Part shown: positions 58,490 to 64,000 of the stretch, one piece after another
Numbering within the stretch: position 1 is the first letter of the stretch
Layout: the number at the start of each line of letters is the position of its first letter
Origin: Gordonia humi
Lineage (GTDB): Bacteria > Actinomycetota > Actinomycetes > Mycobacteriales > Mycobacteriaceae
NCBI RefSeq assembly: GCF_014197435.1
Contig: NZ_JACIFP010000001.1
Coordinates: 434,001 to 498,000 of the forward strand
Direction: 5' to 3'
Length of the DNA stretch: 64,000 bases
Translations under genes and position numbers: made by a program
The notes under the pieces: generated by a model
Database searches by the model: none
What the model was told of the DNA's origin: nothing
Seen by the model: the letters and a program-made list of their open reading frames with translations, nothing else

Positions 58490-61400
58490 GAGCCGCCTCC
58501 ATGATCGCGTCGTTCACATCTCGTCCGGTCTTCTCGGCGACGTCGATGGCGGCGAGAACCTTCTTGTAGTCACGGGGCATCACCTTGACGAAGTGCCCCT
58601 GTCGGATCGACCAGTCGTCGAGGACGGCCGCGGCCACCGTCGAACCGGTCTCGTCACGGTGCTCGGTCAGCACGCCCTCCAGGAAGAGGACGTCGTCGGC
58701 GTCGAGTTCCTCCAGGTCGACGAGTTCGGCGTTCAGATTCGCCTCGAACGTGTCCTTGGGGTCGTAGACGTACGCGACGCCGCCCGACATGCCTGCCGCG
58801 AAGTTGCGGCCCGTCGCGCCGAGCACGACGACGCTGCCACCGGTCATGTACTCGCAACCGTGGTCGCCGACGCCTTCGACGACGGCCTGCACTCCGGAGT
58901 TGCGGACGCAGAAGCGCTCGCCCGCGACACCGCGCAGGAAGATCTTTCCGCCGGTGCCGCCGAAGCCGATCACGTTGCCCGCGATGATGTTCTCCTCGGC
59001 GACGAAGTCGGCGGGAGCGTTGCGCGGCGGACGGATCACGAGCTTGCCACCCGACAGGCCCTTGCCGACGAAGTCGTTGGCGTCGCCTTCGAGGCGCATC
59101 GTGATCCCGCGCGGGACGAACGCGCCGAAACTGTTGCCCGCCGACCCGGTGAAGTCGATCGAGATGGTGCCGTCGGGCAGTCCCTGCGCACCGTACGCCT
59201 TGGTGACCTCGTGGCCGAGCATGGTGCCGACCGTCCGGTTCACGTTGGTGATCGGGCTGGTCAGGTTGACGCGGGTGCCGGATTCGACGGCCGCCCGGGC
59301 CTTGACGATGAGCTCGTTGTCGAGCGCCTTGTCGAGTCCGTGATCCTGGGTGCCCGTGCAGTACAGGTCCTGGTTCATGAACGGCGACTCCGGGCTGGTC
59401 AGAATCGGCGACAGGTCGAGCTTGCCGGCCTTGGTGCCGTTCCAACGCGCCAGCGCCTTGGTGGTGTCGAGCGCGTCGAACCGCCCGATGGCCTCGTTCA
59501 GTGTGCGGAAACCGAGGCGCGCCAACAGCTCCCGAACCTCTTCGGCGATGTACAGCATGAAGTTCTCGACGAACTCGGGCTTACCGGAGAAGCGCTCGCG
59601 CAGCAGCGGGTTCTGCGTCGCGACACCCACCGGGCAGGTGTCCAGGTGGCAGACGCGCATCATGACACAACCCGAGACGACGAGCGGTGCGGTCGCGAAT
59701 CCGAACTCCTCGCCGCCGAGGAGTGCCGCGATCATCACATCGCGACCGGTCTTGAGCTGGCCGTCGACCTGCACGACGATGCGGTCGCGCAGACCGTTGA
59801 GCAGCAGCGTCTGCTGGGTCTCGGCCAGACCGATCTCCCACGGGGCGCCCGCGTGCTTGAGCGAGGTCAGCGGGCTCGCGCCGGTTCCGCCGTCGTGCCC
59901 GGAGATCAGGACGACGTCGGCGTGCGCCTTCGACACACCGGCGGCGACGGTGCCCACGCCGAGTTCGGAGACGAGCTTGACGTGGATGCGCGCGGCCGGA
60001 TTCGCGTTCTTCAGATCGTGGATCAGCTGCGCGAGGTCCTCGATCGAGTAGATGTCGTGGTGCGGCGGCGGCGAGATGAGGCCGACGCCCGGGGTGGAGC
60101 CGCGGACCTCGGCGACCCACGGGTACACCTTGTGCGGCGGCAGCTGCCCGCCCTCACCGGGCTTGGCGCCCTGCGCCATCTTGATCTGGATGTCGGTGCA
60201 GTTGCTCAGGTAGTGGCTGGTGACGCCGAACCGACCCGACGCGACCTGCTTGATCGCGCTGCGTCGCCAGTCGCCGTTCTCGTCGTGACTGAAACGACGC
60301 GGATCCTCGCCGCCCTCGCCGGAGTTGGAGCGTCCGCCCAACCGGTTCATGGCGATGGCCAGCGTCTCGTGCGCCTCGGCGGAGATGGAGCCGTAGCTCA
60401 TCGCGCCCGTCGAGAAGCGTTTGACGATCTCACTCGCCGGCTCCACCTTGTCGAGCGGGATCGGGTCCCGGTCGCCGAAGTTGAAGTCGAACAGACCGCG
60501 CAGGGTGCCCAGTCTGCTCGACTGGTCGTCGACGAGCTTGGTGTACTCCTTGAACACGCTGTACTGCCCGGTGCGGGTGGCGTGCTGCAGTTTGAACACG
60601 GTGTCCGGGTTGAACAGGTGGTACTCGCCCTCGCGGCGCCACTGGTACTCGCCGCTGATCTCGAGTTCACGGTAGGCGCGCTCGCTCGGGCGGTCGGTGA
60701 AGGCCACGGAATGCCTGCGCGCCACCTCGCCCGCGATCTCATCGAGTCCGATGCCGTCGAGCTGGCTGTTCAGGCCAGTGAAGAACTCGTCGACCACGTC
60801 CTGTGCGATGCCGATCACCTGGAACAGCTGGGCACCGTTGTACGACGGGACCGTGGAGATGCCCATCTTGCTCATCACCTTGAGCACGCCCTTGCCCGCG
60901 GCCTTGATGTAGTTGGTGCGGGCCTTGACGAAGCGGGCGGCGTGGTCGAGGTCGTCGGTGCCGGGCACGGTGAGTGAACCCGACTCGAGCATGTCCTCGA
61001 TGGTCTCGAACGCCATGTACGGGTTGATGCCGCTGGCGCCGAACGCGACGAGCAGCGCCATGTGGTGCACTTCGCGGGCGTCGCCGGACTCGACGACGAT
61101 GCTCGCGCGGGTGCGGGTCCGCTCACGCACCAGGTGATGGTGGACGGCGGCGGTCAGCAGCAACGACGGGATCGGTGCGAGCGTCTCGTCGGACTCGCGG
61201 TCGGACAGCACGATGATCCGCGCACCGTCGGCGATGGCCGCGGACGCCTTCGCTCGCACCTGGTCGAGCGCGGCGCGCAGGCCGGCGCCGCCCTCCGCGA
61301 CCGGGTACAGGCCGTGAATGTGGACCGATCCGAAACCGGTCGCCTCGCCGTCGATGTCGACCAGACGAGCGAGGTCGTCGTTGTCGAGGATCGGCTGGCT

Positions 61401-63167
61401 CAGCACGATCTGCTTAGCCGAGTCCGCACCGGGCTTCAGCAGATCGCGCTCGCCGCCGATACGGTGCCGGATGCTGGTGACGATCTCCTCGCGGATCGCG
61501 TCCAGCGGCGGGTTGGTGACCTGCGCGAACATCTGCTGGAAGTAGTCGAACAGCATGCGCGGTCGGGACGACAGCACGGCGACAGGCGTGTCGGTGCCCA
61601 TCGATCCGATGGCCTCGGCTCCGGTCGCCGCCATCGGCGAGATGAGGATGTTCAGGTCCTCGTTGGTGTAGCCGAAGACCTGCTGGCGCAGGGCGACGCG
61701 GTCGTGCGCCATATGGCGGTGCGGCGGCGCGGGCAGATCCTCCAGCTTCACCTGGTTGGCGTCGAGCCACTCCTGGTACGGGTGCTCACCGGCGAGGGAG
61801 TCCTTGACCTCCTCATCGGCGACGATGCGACCCTGCGCGGTGTCAACCAGGAACATCTTGCCCGGCTGCAGCCGCGTTCGGGTGACGATGTCCTCGGGCG
61901 CGATGTCGAGGACGCCGACTTCGGAGCCCAGTACGACGAGACCGTCCTTGGTGACCCAGATGCGGGACGGGCGCAGACCGTTGCGGTCCAGGACCGCGCC
62001 GATCACGGTGCCGTCCGTGAAGCACACCGACGCCGGTCCGTCCCAGGCCTCCATGAGGGCCGAGTGGTACTCGTAGAACGCCCGGTGCTCGGGCTTCATG
62101 TCCTCGCTGCGCTCCCACGCCTCGGGCACCATCATCAGGACCGCGTGCGGCAGGCTGCGGCCGCCGAGGTGCAGCAGTTCGAGGACCTCGTCGAATCGAG
62201 CGGTGTCGGAGGCGCCCGGCGTGCACACCGGGAAGATCTTGTCAGCCAGGCTGCTTCGAGCCGGCTCGCTCGCCGCGCTCCCGGCGCCGCCGAACGCGTC
62301 GGTGTCGATCAGCGCTTCACGGGCACGCATCCAGTTCTCGTTACCGGTGACCGTGTTGATCTCGCCGTTGTGGGCGACGCGGCGGAAGGGGTGCGCGAGC
62401 GGCCAGGACGGGAACGTGTTGGTGGAGAAGCGCGAGTGGACCATGCCGAGCGCACTCTCGACGCGCTCGTCCTGCAGGTCGAGGTAGAAGTCGCGCAGCT
62501 GCGGCGTCGTCAGCATGCCCTTGTAGACCATGGTCTGCCCCGACAGGCTCGGGAAGTAGACGGTGTCGCGGCCCGGGCCGTCCTGACCCGCGCCCTTCTC
62601 CCCGAGCTCGTACTGGACCCGCTTGCGGACGACGTAGGCCTTGCGCTCGAGGTCCATCACCTCCGCACTGTCCGGATCGCTCCCGCTCGCGTCGCTCCCG
62701 GCGAGCGCCAGGAACACCTGGCGGAACGTCGGCATGGCGTCGCGGGCGAGCGCGCCCAGCGACGATTCGTCGACCGGGACCTCGCGCCAGCCGAGGAGTT
62801 CGAGCCCCTCGTCGGCGACGATCTTCTCGACGCCCGCGACGGCGTCGCGCACGTCCTGCGCCGACTGCGGGAGGAAGGCGATGCCGGTGGCGTACGCGCC
62901 CTCGGCGGGCAGGTCGAAGTCGACCGCCTCGCGCAGGAAGCGGTCCGGAACCTGAATCATGATGCCCGCGCCGTCGCCCGTGTTGGGCTCGGCACCCGCG
63001 GCACCACGGTGTTCGAGGTTGACCAGCACGGTGATCGCCTTCTCGACGATGTCGCGGCTGCGTCGTCCGTGCATGTCGACGACGAACGCCACACCACATG
63101 CATCGTGTTCGTTGATCGGATCGTAGAGCCCGACGGGCCCAGGCAAGTGCTTCATGGAAACTGCCAT
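58482..63167 (-). CDS. gltB: Glutamate synthase large (alpha) subunit
   Basis: A 1561-residue ferredoxin/NADPH-type GOGAT large subunit. The glutaminase domain begins at Cys24 ([11 protein letters not shown]), the nucleophile exposed after removal of the leader. The central and FMN synthase domains carry [42 protein letters not shown] and [15 protein letters not shown]; 3Fe-4S cysteines are in [15 protein letters not shown]; the C-terminal beta-helix ends in [13 protein letters not shown]. The ATG at 63167 fits the usual N-terminus; a second ATG four codons later (63155) is equally plausible, and the open frame extends further up without homology. A perfect palindrome lies about 52 bases upstream. 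Confidence 0.95.
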   Translation of the reverse strand: MAVSMKHLPGPVGLYDPINEHDACGVAFVVDMHGRRSRDIVEKAITVLVNLEHRGAAGAEPNTGDGAGIMIQVPDRFLREAVDFDLPAEGAYATGIAFLPQSAQDVRDAVAGVEKIVADEGLELLGWREVPVDESSLGALARDAMPTFRQVFLALAGSDASGSDPDSAEVMDLERKAYVVRKRVQYELGEKGAGQDGPGRDTVYFPSLSGQTMVYKGMLTTPQLRDFYLDLQDERVESALGMVHSRFSTNTFPSWPLAHPFRRVAHNGEINTVTGNENWMRAREALIDTDAFGGAGSAASEPARSSLADKIFPVCTPGASDTARFDEVLELLHLGGRSLPHAVLMMVPEAWERSEDMKPEHRAFYEYHSALMEAWDGPASVCFTDGTVIGAVLDRNGLRPSRIWVTKDGLVVLGSEVGVLDIAPEDIVTRTRLQPGKMFLVDTAQGRIVADEEVKDSLAGEHPYQEWLDANQVKLEDLPAPPHRHMAHDRVALRQQVFGYTNEDLNILISPMAATGAEAIGSMGTDTPVAVLSSRPRMLFDYFQQMFAQVTNPPLDAIREEIVTSIRHRIGGERDLLKPGADSAKQIVLSQPILDNDDLARLVDIDGEATGFGSVHIHGLYPVAEGGAGLRAALDQVRAKASAAIADGARIIVLSDRESDETLAPIPSLLLTAAVHHHLVRERTRTRASIVVESGDAREVHHMALLVAFGASGINPYMAFETIEDMLESGSLTVPGTDDLDHAARFVKARTNYIKAAGKGVLKVMSKMGISTVPSYNGAQLFQVIGIAQDVVDEFFTGLNSQLDGIGLDEIAGEVARRHSVAFTDRPSERAYRELEISGEYQWRREGEYHLFNPDTVFKLQHATRTGQYSVFKEYTKLVDDQSSRLGTLRGLFDFNFGDRDPIPLDKVEPASEIVKRFSTGAMSYGSISAEAHETLAIAMNRLGGRSNSGEGGEDPRRFSHDENGDWRRSAIKQVASGRFGVTSHYLSNCTDIQIKMAQGAKPGEGGQLPPHKVYPWVAEVRGSTPGVGLISPPPHHDIYSIEDLAQLIHDLKNANPAARIHVKLVSELGVGTVAAGVSKAHADVVLISGHDGGTGASPLTSLKHAGAPWEIGLAETQQTLLLNGLRDRIVVQVDGQLKTGRDVMIAALLGGEEFGFATAPLVVSGCVMMRVCHLDTCPVGVATQNPLLRERFSGKPEFVENFMLYIAEEVRELLARLGFRTLNEAIGRFDALDTTKALARWNGTKAGKLDLSPILTSPESPFMNQDLYCTGTQDHGLDKALDNELIVKARAAVESGTRVNLTSPITNVNRTVGTMLGHEVTKAYGAQGLPDGTISIDFTGSAGNSFGAFVPRGITMRLEGDANDFVGKGLSGGKLVIRPPRNAPADFVAEENIIAGNVIGFGGTGGKIFLRGVAGERFCVRNSGVQAVVEGVGDHGCEYMTGGSVVVLGATGRNFAAGMSGGVAYVYDPKDTFEANLNAELVDLEELDADDVLFLEGVLTEHRDETGSTVAAAVLDDWSIRQGHFVKVMPRDYKKVLAAIDVAEKTGRDVNDAIMEAARG

Positions 63168-63218
63168 TCCTGCACGCGACGCTGCGTACCGATTCTTCAC
63201 TCTCGGACCCGGTCGGGC

Positions 63219-63237
63219 TGATGTGAATCGCACATCA
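63219..63237. promoter_or_regulatory. 19-bp perfect palindrome upstream of gltB (TGATGTG-N5-CACATCA)
   Basis: It lies in the 220-bp divergent gap. It recalls CRP/GlxR-type half-sites (TGTG...CACA) but with 5 rather than 6 spacer bases. A nitrogen regulator or a GlxR-like protein could bind; the assignment is not possible from sequence. The rest of the gap holds a looser TGTGCC/GGCACA repeat and no gene. Confidence 0.5.
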
Positions 63238-63387
63238 CCGGGGATTCAGCGTCGTTGCTGGCGTGCTCGGTCGATGCCGAGCGTGGTGCCGTAATTGTGC
63301 CACGGGTGGGCACAGGTCGGCAAAATCGGTTGGACATCCCACAGAAACAGCCGCGTAACGAGCAGGTTGCACCGTATCGTCACAGGT

Positions 63388-64000
63388 GTGACCGGAGCTA
63401 CTGCGAGTAACACATATACCTCTTCCGGCGCGAGCGACAGCGGATCCGCCCGCGCCCGTGCACGCGGTGCATACATCTGGCGCACCACGCGTCCGATGAT
63501 GGGGATCGCCGCACGTGTGCCGTTCCTCGGACCGACGGTGGTTCCGCTGATCCGACCCGCACTGAACTCGTCATTGTCGGCCATCAGTCCGGTTCCACGT
63601 GGAACGGTGACGACGACGGTCCGAACACGATCCGGCGACGGCCGGGTGCGCGGCGAGTGGACGCACGAGGGGTCGCGGTTCGGCGGCGGACTCCCGAACC
63701 CCGCGAGCGGCCGCAGCATCGTCTACTACCTGCACGGCAGCGGCTACCTGGTGTGCTCGACGCGCACCCACCGCGGACTCGTCGCCCGACTGGTGCGCCG
63801 CGAAGGCATCGGCGCCTTCAGCCTCGACTACCGACTCGGCCCCGAACACCGCTTCCCCGCCGGCGGAGACGACGCGATCCGCGGCTATCGCTGGCTCCTG
63901 GACCAGGGGTTCTCCGGCGACCAGATCATCGTCGCGGGCGACTCCGCGGGAGGTCACCTGGCGCAGGATCTGATCGCGGCGAACCACGCCGACGGGGTAC
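63388..64000 (+). CDS. HSL-type alpha/beta hydrolase (partial, 3' end outside window)
   Basis: About 204 residues are visible. After a low-complexity leader, the hormone-sensitive-lipase oxyanion loop reads YYLHGSGYLVCSTRTHRG (HGSGY in place of HGGG), followed by DYRLGPEHRFPAGGDDAIRGYRWLLDQGF and the nucleophile elbow GDSAGGH (Ser about residue 192). It would hydrolyse carboxylic esters or lipids. The GTG at 63388 lacks a strong ribosome site, so the start is approximate. It is divergent from gltB. Confidence 0.8.
   Translation, partial: MTGATASNTYTSSGASDSGSARARARGAYIWRTTRPMMGIAARVPFLGPTVVPLIRPALNSSLSAISPVPRGTVTTTVRTRSGDGRVRGEWTHEGSRFGGGLPNPASGRSIVYYLHGSGYLVCSTRTHRGLVARLVRREGIGAFSLDYRLGPEHRFPAGGDDAIRGYRWLLDQGFSGDQIIVAGDSAGGHLAQDLIAANHADGV

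Noticed and set aside
61062..63221. 719-codon + strand frame opposite gltB
   Set aside because: Shadow of gltB; no motif or start signal.

Overview
The window is strongly GC-rich chromosomal DNA from an actinobacterium of the order Mycobacteriales (Gordonia/Rhodococcus/Tsukamurella-like; this is inferred). It encodes two Emb-type arabinosyltransferases, which means an arabinogalactan/LAM cell wall. It also has the two-domain LysX, a 13E12-repeat (DUF222) HNH protein, many FadE/FadD-type paralogues, F420- and mycofactocin-type oxidoreductases, and GTG starts with ATGA/GTGA overlaps. No tRNA, rRNA or CRISPR array was seen.

Region 1 (1-31.4 kb) is a catabolic island. It holds a partial LLM-type F420 oxidoreductase, a double hot-dog dehydratase, two aldehyde dehydrogenases, an NDMA/mycofactocin-type alcohol dehydrogenase, five acyl-CoA dehydrogenases (two likely hetero-oligomeric pairs), three acyl-CoA ligases, two enoyl-CoA hydratases, two SDRs (one of the mycofactocin-coupled type), three thioesterases, a lipid-transfer-protein/DUF35 pair that looks like a retro-aldolase, an amidohydrolase, a thiolase, a DUF2889 protein and two TetR regulators. 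Together these can take an alcohol through aldehyde and acid to acyl-CoA and then through beta-oxidation-like or aldolytic chain shortening. The substrate is not identifiable; a branched or cyclic lipid or terpenoid is my inference. Nearly every promoter in this island carries a copy of one AT-rich operator (about TTAATCAGTTATCTGATT, nine sites). A decayed alpha/beta hydrolase sits under one of them.

Region 2 (31.5-40.3 kb) holds two overlapping arabinosyltransferase genes, then an aldehyde dehydrogenase with its usual DUF779 partner. Region 3 (40.3-44.3 kb) holds an SDR remnant, then a tightly overlapping trio: a LysR regulator, a class A beta-lactamase-like protein with no signal peptide, and a lipoprotein penicillin-binding protein. 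Region 4 (44.4-47.4 kb) is a 13E12/HNH gene whose 5' end has been hit by a complete IS256-family element with an 8-bp target duplication; the insertion removed the gene's ribosome-binding site.

Region 5 (47.4-50.1 kb) is a YeiH-type exporter with a divergent LysR gene (tandem palindromic operators between them) and an overlapping methyltransferase. Region 6 (50.1-57 kb) holds lysX, a small S4-domain protein, an unrecorded 49-codon gene, an ABC-2 exporter pair and a PEP mutase/isocitrate lyase-family enzyme. Region 7 (57-64 kb) is gltB-gltD (glutamate synthase, overlapping) preceded by a perfect palindrome, then the start of an HSL-type alpha/beta hydrolase that runs off the window. Convergent genes are repeatedly separated by long, almost perfect hairpins that act as candidate bidirectional terminators.
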